Made by a program: the position numbers and the translations under genes
Assembly (NCBI GenBank): GCA_016191845.1
Contig: JACPVF010000007.1
Location: 62,001-126,000, forward strand
Origin: Chloroflexota bacterium
GTDB taxonomy: Bacteria > Chloroflexota > Anaerolineae > Anaerolineales > Villigracilaceae
DNA: 64,000 nt
Reading direction: 5' to 3'
The notes under the pieces: generated by a model
Databases searched by the model: none
Told to the model about the DNA's origin: nothing
The model's input: only the letters and a program-made list of their open reading frames with translations
In this document: positions 53,192-63,077 of the stretch, piece after piece
Layout: each line of letters starts with the position of its first letter
Numbering within the stretch: the stretch's first letter is position 1

Positions 53192-53262
53192 ATGTCATTG
53201 CGAGCCTGCGGGAAGCAATCTCATGTTAAGTGGAGGTTGCTTCGCTACACTCGCAACGACAT
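53192..53262. repeat. ATGTCATTGCGAG palindromic element (71 bp)
   Basis: ATGTCATTGCGAG at 53192-53204 and CTCGCAACGACAT at 53250-53262 (one mismatch) with GAAGCAATCT and GGTTGCTTCG inside; a shorter sibling of 51220-51353. Its right end touches the stop codon of the CMP-sugar synthetase gene. Confidence 0.75.
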
Positions 53263-54479
53263 TATTTATTCTTCAAAATCAGATCACACAACTCACGCAG
53301 CGCCCCAAAGCCGCCGTTCGTTTTCAGCACATAATCCGCGGCGCGCAGCACTTCGGGATACGCATCCGCGACGGCCACGGCCCAGCCTGCCACTTCGAAA
53401 CACGGCAGGTCGTTGAAGTCGTTGCCAAGATAGACCACCTCGGATGCATCCAGGTTCTTCTCGGCCAGGACTTTCTTGAGCACTTCGCCTTTTGCATGCA
53501 GGTCCATGCCATGGATGGCTTCGATGCCCATCTTCTTCGCCCGCGCACTGACCACAGGATTGACTTCCGAAGACAGGATCATGACCTCGATGCCCGCAGC
53601 ACGCATTTGCCTGGTGCGCATCGAATCGGACCGTGAGGCGGCCACCGTTTCGCGGCCATCCTCGCTGACCCAGACTCTCCCGTCAGTGATGACACCGTCA
53701 AAGTCAGTGACGACCATTTTAACGGAAGCAGGCATCGGGCGGCGGGCTTTCCCAGGGCTGACCATCTCCAGGCCGCTGTAGACCAGGGCTTCATACTTGG
53801 CCCAGTCGGGCAGCGTGTCGATATCGACCGTGTACTTCGAGTCGATCACCAGCGGATAGATGACGTCGCCCGTCAGCGTGTGGCGTTCGAGGATGGTCGA
53901 GACGCGGATGGCATCGATGTGGCCCGTCTGCCAGTAGGTCGGCGGCAGGATCTGACGCGGCGCGTTGTACGGCTCGGTGATGCCCTCGACGCTGAGCAGC
54001 GGCTTCATCGGCTGCTTGGGGTCATCGAATCGCCACATCTTGAACGGATTCTGGCCCGAGGGCACCACACCGCGCACACAGTCCGCGTCGGGATGGTCGA
54101 GCAGGATCTGGATCGCGTCGTCGATCAGCCCGCGCGGGCGGACAGGCGACGTGGGCCGTAGTTGCACAACGACCTCGGGATGATAGTCTTCGTGCTCGGC
54201 CAGCCAGTTCAGCGCGTGCTCGAAGACGGGCAGGTCGGTAGACTTGTCCTGCGCAAACTCGGCGGGGCGCAGGAAGGGCGTCTCGGCGCCGCACGCGCGC
54301 GCCACGGCCGCGATCTCCTCATCGTCAGTGCTGACGATGATGCGCGTGACATACTTCGATTGCTGAGCCGCGGCGATGCTCCACGCAATCAGCGGCCAGC
54401 CTGCGAAGCTGCGAATATTCTTGCGCGGGATCCCTTTCGAGCCGCCGCGCGCGGGGATGAGAGCGAGAATTTCAGTCAT
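53262..54479 (-). CDS. Fused acylneuraminate cytidylyltransferase / HAD phosphatase (NeuA-KdsC-like)
   Basis: A 405-residue two-domain enzyme. The N-terminal domain (1-230) is a CMP-nonulosonate synthetase: ILALIPARGGSKGIPRKNI, IVSTDDEEIAAVA, LRPTSPVRP and VDIDTLPDW. The C-terminal domain (~245-404) is a KDO-8-P-phosphatase-like HAD: VVTDFDGVITDG (two catalytic Asps), VMILSSE, AKGEVLKKVL and YLGNDFNDLPCF. A similar order occurs in animal CMAS. One chain could thus dephosphorylate a 9-phosphate product and activate it. The ATG at 54479 starts MTEILALIP. It is downstream of an SDR and upstream of NeuB. Confidence 0.93.
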   Translation of the reverse strand: MTEILALIPARGGSKGIPRKNIRSFAGWPLIAWSIAAAQQSKYVTRIIVSTDDEEIAAVARACGAETPFLRPAEFAQDKSTDLPVFEHALNWLAEHEDYHPEVVVQLRPTSPVRPRGLIDDAIQILLDHPDADCVRGVVPSGQNPFKMWRFDDPKQPMKPLLSVEGITEPYNAPRQILPPTYWQTGHIDAIRVSTILERHTLTGDVIYPLVIDSKYTVDIDTLPDWAKYEALVYSGLEMVSPGKARRPMPASVKMVVTDFDGVITDGRVWVSEDGRETVAASRSDSMRTRQMRAAGIEVMILSSEVNPVVSARAKKMGIEAIHGMDLHAKGEVLKKVLAEKNLDASEVVYLGNDFNDLPCFEVAGWAVAVADAYPEVLRAADYVLKTNGGFGALRELCDLILKNK

Positions 54480-54489
54480 ATTATTTATC

Positions 54490-54549
54490 GTAGGGGCACA
54501 GCAGGCCATTCACGGATTTTGACGGTCGCCCGTCTCGCTGTGCCCTTAC
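54490..54549. repeat. 60-bp GTAGGGGCACAGC palindrome, copy 2
   Basis: GTAGGGGCACAGC and GCTGTGCCCTTAC (one mismatch) end a 60-base element between the SDR and CMP-sugar synthetase genes. Confidence 0.75.
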
Positions 54550-54553
54550 CGTT

Positions 54554-55381
54554 TTACCACGCCGTCCAACCGCCATCGACCACGACGTTGTTGCCCGTCA
54601 TGTACGAAGACGCGTCCGAGGCTAGGAACAACAGCGCGCCGTTCATTTCGTCCTTCTTCGCCATGCGGCCCAGGATGGTCTTGGCGGAATAGTTCTTGAC
54701 GAAATATTCTTCGTGATTGTTGAACACGCCGCCTGGGGTCAGCGCATTGACGCGGATCTCGGTGCTGGCATAATACGCCGCGAGATATTTGGTAAAGCCC
54801 AGCACGCCGCCCTTGGTGACGGTGTAATAGACAGGCTTGAAGGCTACGCGCTTGCCGTCCTTGATGTAGATGCGCTGGTCGGGGCCGTTCAGTCCATAGG
54901 TCGAGCAGATGTTGATGATGCTGCCCTTCTGTCCCTGTGCGTTCATCTGTTTGACGCAGGCCTGTGTCACCAGGAACATGCCCGTCAGGTTGACGTTCAG
55001 GGCCGCATTCCACTGCTCGAGTGGATAATCCTCGAAGGCGCCAGGGGCGATGCCTTTGGCCGCCGCATCGGGATCAAACTTCGGGTCGAGGGCCGCGCTG
55101 TTGACCAGGATGTCCAGCCGCCCAAATTCCCTGACGACGGTCTCCACCATCGCGTTGACCGACTCGGGTTTGGTGATGTCGGTCGGAACGGCCTTCGCGC
55201 GATAACCATCGGCAACGAGAGCCGCCGCCACTTTTTCAGCGGCCGCGCCATTCAAGTCGACCACGGCCACAGCCGCGCCCGCTTCTGCCAGCGTCTTGCA
55301 AAACTCGGCGCCGAGCAGCCCCACGCCGCCCGTCACCACGGCCACACGGCCCGTGAGATCAAACTTCTCTTGAATTTTCAT
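54554..55381 (-). CDS. Short-chain dehydrogenase/reductase (SDR), sugar-pathway type
   Basis: A 275-residue NAD(P)-dependent reductase. Cofactor site VVTGGVGLLGAEFCKTLAEAG (Gly pattern slightly atypical), NSAALDP, catalytic Ser in INICSTYG, Tyr and Lys in YYTVTKGG, end ASSYMTGNNVVVDGG. The insert GPDQRIYIKDGKRVAFKPV between Ser and Tyr is longer than usual and is like that of SDRs in legionaminic-acid and flagellin glycan loci (PtmA type). Position beside NeuA- and NeuB-like genes supports a role in making the amino-sugar precursor; that is inference. Confidence 0.9.
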   Translation of the reverse strand: MKIQEKFDLTGRVAVVTGGVGLLGAEFCKTLAEAGAAVAVVDLNGAAAEKVAAALVADGYRAKAVPTDITKPESVNAMVETVVREFGRLDILVNSAALDPKFDPDAAAKGIAPGAFEDYPLEQWNAALNVNLTGMFLVTQACVKQMNAQGQKGSIINICSTYGLNGPDQRIYIKDGKRVAFKPVYYTVTKGGVLGFTKYLAAYYASTEIRVNALTPGGVFNNHEEYFVKNYSAKTILGRMAKKDEMNGALLFLASDASSYMTGNNVVVDGGWTAW

Positions 55382-55389
55382 GATATCTC

Positions 55390-56946
55390 CTATGGCGCGG
55401 AATAGATCACATCGCCGTTGTATTTTCCGACGTGCAGCCCCTGCCCCAACACTTCGTAATAGGCCTGCGTGGCCTCATCGGCGTTGGCATCCTTGAAGAT
55501 CACGATGACCGCCTTGCCCGCCAGCACCTCGGCCTGAAGTTCTTTTGCATCCTGAGCTTTCTCGGGCAGAAGCGCCCCAGGCCGGCCGACATACAGATAG
55601 ATCACACCCGGCTGGTTGCTATGGATGACCACATCCGCGGGAAGCTTGCGCAGTTCCGCGATGGCAGGCGCATCGTACCAACGCTCGTTGGCGTAGACCT
55701 GTCCGCCGCGGCGCAGATCAGCGAGTGACTCATTCATCCCGACCGTGGACACCGCGAAGATGACGACCGCCAGCCCAAGCGTGATCCACTTGCCCGCGCC
55801 CCAGTCTGATACCGTTTTCAGGCCAAACGCCAGCAACAGCACCAGCGAGACCAGCATCGGCGCGACAATACGCAATTGGAATTTTGTAGCAGGATCGAAA
55901 AAAGTCATGGTTGCTACGAGCGCAAGAAAATAGCCGAAGAAATACAACCCATTCAGGAACGAGATGACTTCAGGCTGTGGATTCTTTTCAGGTTGGAAGA
56001 AACGCGGCAGGCCAACCTTGAGCGTCCAAACCAGCAGTCCCAGCGCGAGGACGATCAGGATACCCTCGAACAATCCGCTGACCTTGATCAGGCTCAATTG
56101 CCAGTTCGAGATCGGAACGAGGAATTCCGAGAAGGTGCGGATGCCCATGCGCGCATTCATCTCGGTGATGGGATGCCAGCCAATGGCGCGGTTGGTCACC
56201 GTTCCACCGACGATGCGGTTACGGATCATCCACGCCAGCACAAACGGGACAAAGCCTGCCAGATAGACTCCTGCACTGACGAGCCGCTTGCGCCACTCAC
56301 TATGCAGGATGAACAACGCCACAATGCCCGTGGCCAGCAGGGCCAGCGCGGCATAGCGCGTCAGGAAGGCAAAGCTGGTGATGAGTCCTGCAGCAAGCAG
56401 GAAGAGCTGGGAACGGCGTTTATCTTGTTTCTGAAAATAAAGATCGAGCAATAAGAACGTGGCAAGCGTAAAGAACACATACAACGGCTCGCTCATCGCA
56501 TTGGAATGGATGCGCAGGAGCGAGGGCGTCAGCAGGAAAAGCAGCGCGGTCAGCAGGCCAACAATCCGCGATTTGGTCATGCGCAGGACCAGCCAGCCCA
56601 TCAGGAAAGTATTCAAGCCGAGCAACAGACCGTTGAGCAGACGCGCCGCGCGCAGCGGGTCGATGCCTGTGATGAAGCTGAAAAAGGCCAACGTGGCAGG
56701 AAAGCCAGGCGGGAAGTGCGTCACCGGTCCCGCGCTGATCAGCCAGATCTCGCGGTAACCCTGTCCACTGAGCAGGGAGCGCGCACCTGCGATGTAGGCG
56801 ATCGAGTCGTCGTTCAGGCCGAGTCCCTGCGGGGTGGCGTAGAAAAGCAACCAACCTCCAGCTACGGCGAGCAAAGCCAGGGTGGCGAAAAAAGCCCAGG
56901 TCGTTCGCAACAGGCGGGAGGTCGGAGTGGAGGAATAGAGATTCAT
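55390..56946 (-). CDS. GT-C-type polytopic glycosyltransferase (GT39/ArnT-like)
   Basis: A 518-residue membrane protein with about 11-12 helices. The first outer loop carries paired acids in LGLNDDSIAYIAGARSLL, as in lipid-phosphate-sugar transferases, and SAGPVTHFPPGFPATLAF follows. The C-terminal ~90 residues are soluble (YVGRPGALLPEKAQDAKEL). Probably it works on the outside of the membrane to decorate the polymer or proteins. It is eight bases upstream of the SDR gene and belongs to the same transcript. Confidence 0.82.
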   Translation of the reverse strand: MNLYSSTPTSRLLRTTWAFFATLALLAVAGGWLLFYATPQGLGLNDDSIAYIAGARSLLSGQGYREIWLISAGPVTHFPPGFPATLAFFSFITGIDPLRAARLLNGLLLGLNTFLMGWLVLRMTKSRIVGLLTALLFLLTPSLLRIHSNAMSEPLYVFFTLATFLLLDLYFQKQDKRRSQLFLLAAGLITSFAFLTRYAALALLATGIVALFILHSEWRKRLVSAGVYLAGFVPFVLAWMIRNRIVGGTVTNRAIGWHPITEMNARMGIRTFSEFLVPISNWQLSLIKVSGLFEGILIVLALGLLVWTLKVGLPRFFQPEKNPQPEVISFLNGLYFFGYFLALVATMTFFDPATKFQLRIVAPMLVSLVLLLAFGLKTVSDWGAGKWITLGLAVVIFAVSTVGMNESLADLRRGGQVYANERWYDAPAIAELRKLPADVVIHSNQPGVIYLYVGRPGALLPEKAQDAKELQAEVLAGKAVIVIFKDANADEATQAYYEVLGQGLHVGKYNGDVIYSAP

Positions 56947-56953
56947 TCAAACG

Positions 56954-56989
56954 GTACGCAGTACACACCTCGCGGCGTGTACTGCGTAC
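56954..56989. repeat. GTACGCAGTACAC palindrome
   Basis: GTACGCAGTACAC and GTGTACTGCGTAC are perfect 13-bp arms with a 10-base loop, in the gap between the PAPS-synthesis gene and the GT-C gene. No T-run; a dispersed palindrome rather than a classic terminator. Confidence 0.7.
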
Positions 56990-57001
56990 TCCTTGGTCAC
57001 A

Positions 57002-58732
<1,731 letters not shown>

Positions 58733-58756
58733 TTAATACTCCAATTGTTTTTCTTG

Positions 58757-58816
58757 GTAGGGATACAGCGGGACGATTTCATGTCTGCGACATGTCAGGT
58801 TCCGCTGTGCCCCTAC
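58757..58816. repeat. 60-bp GTAGGGGCACAGC palindrome, copy 3
   Basis: GTAGGGATACAGCGG and CCGCTGTGCCCCTAC (one mismatch) flank a 60-base element between the divergent PAPS and GT-C genes. Confidence 0.75.
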
Positions 58817-58902
58817 GAGGTGGCAGTCACACAAGCGCGAATTATACTCCAAAATTCAGCGGATGAATTTTGGTTTTTAATGGGAACAAAGCTTCCCTAC
58901 GT

Positions 58903-58908
58903 TATAAT
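58903..58908 (+). promoter_or_regulatory. -10 box implying a leaderless mRNA for the GT-C gene
   Basis: A perfect TATAAT ends seven bases before the ATG at 58916, so the transcript would start at or next to the start codon. No Shine-Dalgarno sequence is present. Confidence 0.5.
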
Positions 58909-58915
58909 TTCGATT

Positions 58916-60502
58916 ATGAACTCCAAATTTCTGCGCAATTTTCTCTTCCTCCTGCTTGTGGCGGGATTTTTCTATTACGCCTACCGCTACATCGAATCCA
59001 CCAGCGTGACGGTCAACGGCACGAAATACTATGTGCTGTTCGACGACGCCATGATCTCGATGCGCTACGCCTACAATCTGGCCCACGGCCTCGGCCCCGT
59101 CTGGAACGCAGGCGAGCGCGTGGAAGGATTCACCAATCCGCTGTGGGTGGGGCTGATGGCGCTGGTCCATCTGCTGCCCATTCCGCTTTCGCAGACCAGC
59201 CTGGTGGTGCAATGGGCGGGCGCGATCTTCATGGCGGGCACGTTATTCTTCGTCAAGTGGATCGTCGAGCATTTTACCGATGATATGTTCGCGATGCTCG
59301 GCGCAGTGGCGCTGACCGCTTTCTACCAGCCGCTGCACTCGTGGGCGCTGCTCGGGATGGAGGTCAGCCTGCTGGGATTGTTACTCTCGGCGGCGATCTA
59401 CCTCAGCTTCGACCGCACCCGCTTCCCCGTCTGGACCTACATCCTGCTGGCCGTTTCGACACTGGTCCGCTTCGACATGGCGGTCCCGTACATCGTCGTG
59501 CTGGCCGTGTTGTTCTTTGCCGACAAGAATCGCCGCTGGACCCATCTGCTGGTCGGCGGACTCCTGCTGGTCTTGTTCCTCGGCGGGCAAACCCTGGCGC
59601 GTCACGCCTACTACGGCGAATGGCTGCCCAACACCTATTACCTCAAAGTGGAAGGCTGGCCCGTCACGCTGCGCCTGTTGCGCGGGGCGTATGCGCTGGC
59701 GATGTTCATTTATTACTCGAACTGGATCCTGATCCTGCTCCCGTTGAGCCTGACCTTCTTCCGCCGCGACTGGCGTGCAGTCCTATTGACGCTGGTCATC
59801 CTCGGGCAGATGGCCTACTCCGTGTATGTGGGCGGCGACGCCTGGGAGGACCACGGCGGCGCAAATCGATTCATCGCCCTCGCGATGCCATTGCTCTTTG
59901 CCTGCCTGATGTTGGCCATCGAGGAGATCCGTCAGGAGATGGTGGCGGAGTTGGGCGACCGCAAGGGGCCGCTGGCGCTGGCCCGCCTGGCCTGGCTGAC
60001 GATCTTCGTCATCGCCCTGCTCAATTTCAACGCATTGATGGGCGACTGGAAGTCGATCGAGCGCTGGGCCTTCCAGCGCCGCCCTGATTACACGGCGGGC
60101 AATGAACGTAACCTGCGCATCTCCCTGGCCCTGCAGGAGACCACCAAACCCGGCGCCTCCGTGGCCGTCATCGGTGCAGGGACCATCCCCTACCTGCTGC
60201 CGCAGGACTACGCCATCGACATCCTCGGCAAAGCCGACCCATATATCGCGCATCAGAACGTGCGCGTGCCCATGAGCATCGCCGACGTGCCGACCATGCG
60301 CCCCGGTCACATGAAATGGGACTATGCCTACACCTTCGGCCAACTCAAACCCGACATCATCGTCTCGATCTGGGAAGGCACGGACAAGGAAGCTGCGCTC
60401 TACATGGACGATTACGTCTATGCCACCATCGGCGAGAAATTGCAGGTCTATCTGCGTAAAGATTCCCCGTATGTGTTATGGGATAAGGTGATCGTGAAAT
60501 AG
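58916..60502 (+). CDS. GT-C-like membrane glycosyltransferase (arabinofuranosyltransferase AftB-like)
   Basis: A 528-residue polytopic protein (about 10 helices) with a soluble C-terminal domain of ~150 residues. The first outer loop has the acidic pair and following pattern LFDDAMISMRYAYNLAHGLG, then GERVEGFTNPLWVGLMAL, which is typical of GT-C proteins annotated as AftB-like or as four-to-ten-helix mannosyl/arabinosyl transferases in Chloroflexota and Actinobacteria. LPNTYYLKVEG marks the second loop. Longer upstream starts would read through the 60-bp palindrome and are rejected. It is the only plus-strand transferase of the locus. Confidence 0.8.
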   Translation: MNSKFLRNFLFLLLVAGFFYYAYRYIESTSVTVNGTKYYVLFDDAMISMRYAYNLAHGLGPVWNAGERVEGFTNPLWVGLMALVHLLPIPLSQTSLVVQWAGAIFMAGTLFFVKWIVEHFTDDMFAMLGAVALTAFYQPLHSWALLGMEVSLLGLLLSAAIYLSFDRTRFPVWTYILLAVSTLVRFDMAVPYIVVLAVLFFADKNRRWTHLLVGGLLLVLFLGGQTLARHAYYGEWLPNTYYLKVEGWPVTLRLLRGAYALAMFIYYSNWILILLPLSLTFFRRDWRAVLLTLVILGQMAYSVYVGGDAWEDHGGANRFIALAMPLLFACLMLAIEEIRQEMVAELGDRKGPLALARLAWLTIFVIALLNFNALMGDWKSIERWAFQRRPDYTAGNERNLRISLALQETTKPGASVAVIGAGTIPYLLPQDYAIDILGKADPYIAHQNVRVPMSIADVPTMRPGHMKWDYAYTFGQLKPDIIVSIWEGTDKEAALYMDDYVYATIGEKLQVYLRKDSPYVLWDKVIVK

Positions 60503-60504
60503 TC

Positions 60505-60534
60505 CTTCGCCCTTCGACTACGCTCAGGGCGAAG
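60505..60534. repeat. CTTCGACTACGCTCAG palindrome
   Basis: CTTCGCCC (60505-60512) and GGGCGAAG (60527-60534) flank the core TTCGACTACGCTCA. Intergenic member of the family at 27957, 36977 and 50825. Confidence 0.75.
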
Positions 60535-60538
60535 ATAC

Positions 60539-60574
60539 AAAAAAACAGCGCCGATGACGGCGCTGTTTTTTTTT
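60539..60574 (+). terminator. Rho-independent terminator
   Basis: ACAGCGCCG, loop ATGA, CGGCGCTGT, then a run of T residues, with A residues on the other side; it serves the plus-strand GT-C gene and may also end the convergent oxidoreductase transcript. Confidence 0.9.
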
Positions 60575-60636
60575 CGTGGGCTGAATGGAATTCCACCCAT
60601 GGCAGGTCAGCGCAGGATGGCATCCCACGCCACATT

Positions 60637-61656
60637 TTACAACATCACACTTCGTCCCGTGCTCTGCGATTCCTTTGCGCCCAATGCCAGCTTCAAAGCC
60701 TGGATACCGTCGTTCAGATCACAGATCGGCTGCGCGCCGCGCACCACGTCGAGGAAATGTTTCGTCTGCGCGACGAAGAGCTGATTGCGCTCGAAGCCTT
60801 CGGGCAGGGAGAATTGTTCCACGACTGGCGCAGGCGGATTAGCCTCATACGCCCCGAACTCAGCAGGCATCCTGAGCAGATGCAGCACGCCGTCGGCATT
60901 GTCCCAGCGCAACGTGCCCTGCGTCCCGACGATCTCCAGCTTGTGGATCGGCGGCCGTTGGAAGTAGTTGACGTGCACGCTGCCCACCGCCCCATTCGCA
61001 AATCGCAGGCCGATCTCAGCCACATCTTCCACGTCCACTTCCAACGGGGAAACATGACCGTTGAACGACCATAGCGTCGACACGTCGCCCAGCAGATAAC
61101 GCAGATAATCCAGCGGATGCGTCAGCGTGACGATCACGCCGCCACCCAGTTCCGCGCGTGCGGCGTAGCTCTGGCGGTAATCCTCCCACGGATGCCAGTT
61201 GGGCAGATACTCGCCCCAATGCGCGTGAACGGTCAACACGCGCCCAATCATCCCAGCCTGGATCAATTCACGGGCCTTGTTCAACGTGGGATGATAGCGG
61301 AACTGGAACCCAACCAGGATGCGGCTTCCGCTCTTCGTGGCGGCCTGCTGCAAAAGGTCAAGTCCTTCCAGCGAGTGGGAGACAGGCTTTTCGAGCAGGA
61401 TGTGACATCCCGCTTCGGCGGCTGGGATGGCGACCTCCAGATGCATCGACGTGGGATTGGCCACCACCACCGCCTCAGGCTGGTGCCGCTTCAACGCCTC
61501 AGCCAGGTCCGTTTCGACGGGGTAGCCCGCCAGCTCATCATCGGGCAGCGTGGACTTGCGCGTACGCAGTAGGACAATGTCCGTTTCACCCAGCGCCACC
61601 AGATTTCGGAAATGTCTTCGGCCGATCGAGCCAAGGCCAGCAATTAGAGTTTTCAT
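60637..61656 (-). CDS. Gfo/Idh/MocA family oxidoreductase
   Basis: A 339-residue NAD(P)-dependent sugar oxidoreductase. N-terminal Rossmann motif LIAGLGSIGRRHFRNL, the family HILLEKPVSHS (catalytic Lys of EKP), and FRYHPTLNKA. In the C-terminal half LGGGVIVTLTHPLDYLRYLLGD holds the catalytic Asp/His region. Members near sialic- or legionaminic-type genes (PtmF-like, WlbA-like) oxidise a UDP- or GDP-amino sugar. The ATG at 61656 follows GGAAGGAAAC. Located downstream of sulfotransferase no. 5, from which a terminator separates it. Confidence 0.92.
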   Translation of the reverse strand: MKTLIAGLGSIGRRHFRNLVALGETDIVLLRTRKSTLPDDELAGYPVETDLAEALKRHQPEAVVVANPTSMHLEVAIPAAEAGCHILLEKPVSHSLEGLDLLQQAATKSGSRILVGFQFRYHPTLNKARELIQAGMIGRVLTVHAHWGEYLPNWHPWEDYRQSYAARAELGGGVIVTLTHPLDYLRYLLGDVSTLWSFNGHVSPLEVDVEDVAEIGLRFANGAVGSVHVNYFQRPPIHKLEIVGTQGTLRWDNADGVLHLLRMPAEFGAYEANPPAPVVEQFSLPEGFERNQLFVAQTKHFLDVVRGAQPICDLNDGIQALKLALGAKESQSTGRSVML

Positions 61657-61668
61657 AGTTTCCTTCCC

Positions 61669-61696
61669 GCAGGGGCAGACGGCGTCCGCCCCTTGC
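61669..61696. repeat. GCAGGGGCAGACGGCGTCCGCCCCTTGC palindrome
   Basis: An imperfect palindrome just upstream of the oxidoreductase gene, next to the terminator at 61700. It resembles the GTAGGGGC family but is shorter. Confidence 0.5.
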
Positions 61697-61699
61697 ATG

Positions 61700-61724
61700 A
61701 AAAAAGGGCGGGAAACCCCCGCCC
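61700..61724 (-). terminator. Rho-independent terminator of sulfotransferase no. 5
   Basis: On the minus strand GGGCGGG and CCCGCCC form a stem followed by TTTTTT, eight bases after the stop codon. Confidence 0.8.
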
Positions 61725-61732
61725 CTACTGGC

Positions 61733-62764
61733 TCACCAATTCAAATCCGATTCATATTTCCATCGCATCAGCATCTCTCCCGCGACCTCTTTGAACACCG
61801 CCTTGTCGCGCGCGGTGAAGAGACGGCTCCAATTGCCAGCCTGTCCCTTGGGGAGGAAGGAGGAGATGTCGCCGTTACGGCGGGCCTGCCATTCCTCGTC
61901 GGGGTTGGAGGACATCTCGGCGCGGATGGTCCCCTCCAGCGACGGGTCGGCCTCCACGCCGAGGAAAGCCCACAGCTTCTGCATCTCCTCAAAGGGACGC
62001 GACAGCAGGTCCTCATAGCGCAGGCCGTAGTAATGGTCGCCGAACAGGCGGCGGCCTTCATCCTCGGTCTCCTTCAGATTCTTGACCCAGCCCGAAGCCA
62101 CGCGGCGGATGACGGTCTCGGTGAAGATCGAGCGTGTGCCGTTCGTGAACTGCGTCTGGTCCCTGCGCAGATCTTCGATGATGCGCTTGTCCTCGGCGGT
62201 CAGGAATTTGGATTCCTCCACGAAGTTGCGGAAGCGCTCCGAGATGAGCACGTCACGCCCATCGCGGACGATGTAGACCAGCTTCGCGTCGGGGTAGACG
62301 GCGTGCATATCGCGCACAGCCTGGCCGTGGATCGTGGACGAGGGGCTTTTGTCGCCGACGATACGTTTGCCTTCGCGGGCGGCGTCGCGCTCCATGATGA
62401 AGTCCGCTGCCGAGCGCAACACCAGCGGCGAGAGGTCGCCGCCTTGATTCCAACGGTTGGACTTGCGGGTCAGCCATTCCTCCGCCTCGGGCGTGTTGAC
62501 CAACGACTTGAGCAGCGGCTGGCGCGTGAAGAAATGCGCCTGATAATTGCAGTGTACTTCGGGGTGCAGACGCACGAGACGCATGAGCAGCGTCGTGCCC
62601 GAGCGCGCATGACCGAAGATGAAGAACTTCTCGCGCGGGAAGAACTGCCTGACCTCGGCCACTTCCTCGGCTGTGATGGCAGGGATGGGATTGCGCTGTT
62701 TCTTTTTGGGGTCGCCCTTGAGCAGGATGCGGGCGGCGGAACGGATACGGGCAAGGAAATCCAT
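61733..62764 (-). CDS. Sulfotransferase domain protein, no. 5
   Basis: A 343-residue PAPS-dependent sulfotransferase. The 5'-loop is FIFGHARSGTTLLMRLV near residue 50, the 3'-phosphate site VYIVRDGRDVLISERF near 168, and the tail NWSRLFTARDKAVFKEVAGEMLMRWKYESDLNW-like ending matches nos. 3 and 4 in outline. It is longer, with an extra central helical part (LTAEDKRIIEDLRRDQTQF) that probably shapes the acceptor site. Its ATG overlaps by one base the stop of the Cys-rich gene upstream, so the two are coupled. Confidence 0.92.
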   Translation of the reverse strand: MDFLARIRSAARILLKGDPKKKQRNPIPAITAEEVAEVRQFFPREKFFIFGHARSGTTLLMRLVRLHPEVHCNYQAHFFTRQPLLKSLVNTPEAEEWLTRKSNRWNQGGDLSPLVLRSAADFIMERDAAREGKRIVGDKSPSSTIHGQAVRDMHAVYPDAKLVYIVRDGRDVLISERFRNFVEESKFLTAEDKRIIEDLRRDQTQFTNGTRSIFTETVIRRVASGWVKNLKETEDEGRRLFGDHYYGLRYEDLLSRPFEEMQKLWAFLGVEADPSLEGTIRAEMSSNPDEEWQARRNGDISSFLPKGQAGNWSRLFTARDKAVFKEVAGEMLMRWKYESDLNW

Positions 62765-63075
62765 TATTTACCTTTTTCGAGCTTGATTTCTTCTAATGAC
62801 CTATCTGAGAGGTTAAACTCTCTCACAAGATCATAACAATTTGCGCACAACCACTTAACACCAAGAAACGAATTGCAATCGTCAGACCACTCACCATTAT
62901 TTGCCAATCTCTTTTCTTCACACGAAATGCACCAAGCATCAGGCCGCTTGTTTTGGGGATCATTCGCCCAAAAAAAGCCGACTTTCTTTTCTTCAACAAG
63001 GCCTTGGGCTATATGTTGGCAAACCAAAGTGACTTCTTGTTCGCCATGTACTTGGCAAATTACTTTATCTTTCAA
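62764..63075 (-). CDS. Small Cys/His-rich probable zinc-binding protein
   Basis: A 103-residue protein of unknown function. The start is TTG at 63075, fixed by GGAGG five bases upstream, which lies in the last codons of the preceding gene; an ATG at 63144 would overlap that gene by 67 bases. Metal-ligand candidates are CQVHGEQE, LVCQHIAQG, WCISCEEKR and WLCANCYDL, giving two CxxC pairs and two Cys-x-x-His-like pairs, enough for two zinc sites. It is clearly more AT-rich than its neighbours, hinting at recent arrival. Confidence 0.7.
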   Translation of the reverse strand: MKDKVICQVHGEQEVTLVCQHIAQGLVEEKKVGFFWANDPQNKRPDAWCISCEEKRLANNGEWSDDCNSFLGVKWLCANCYDLVREFNLSDRSLEEIKLEKGK

Positions 63076-63077
63076 TC

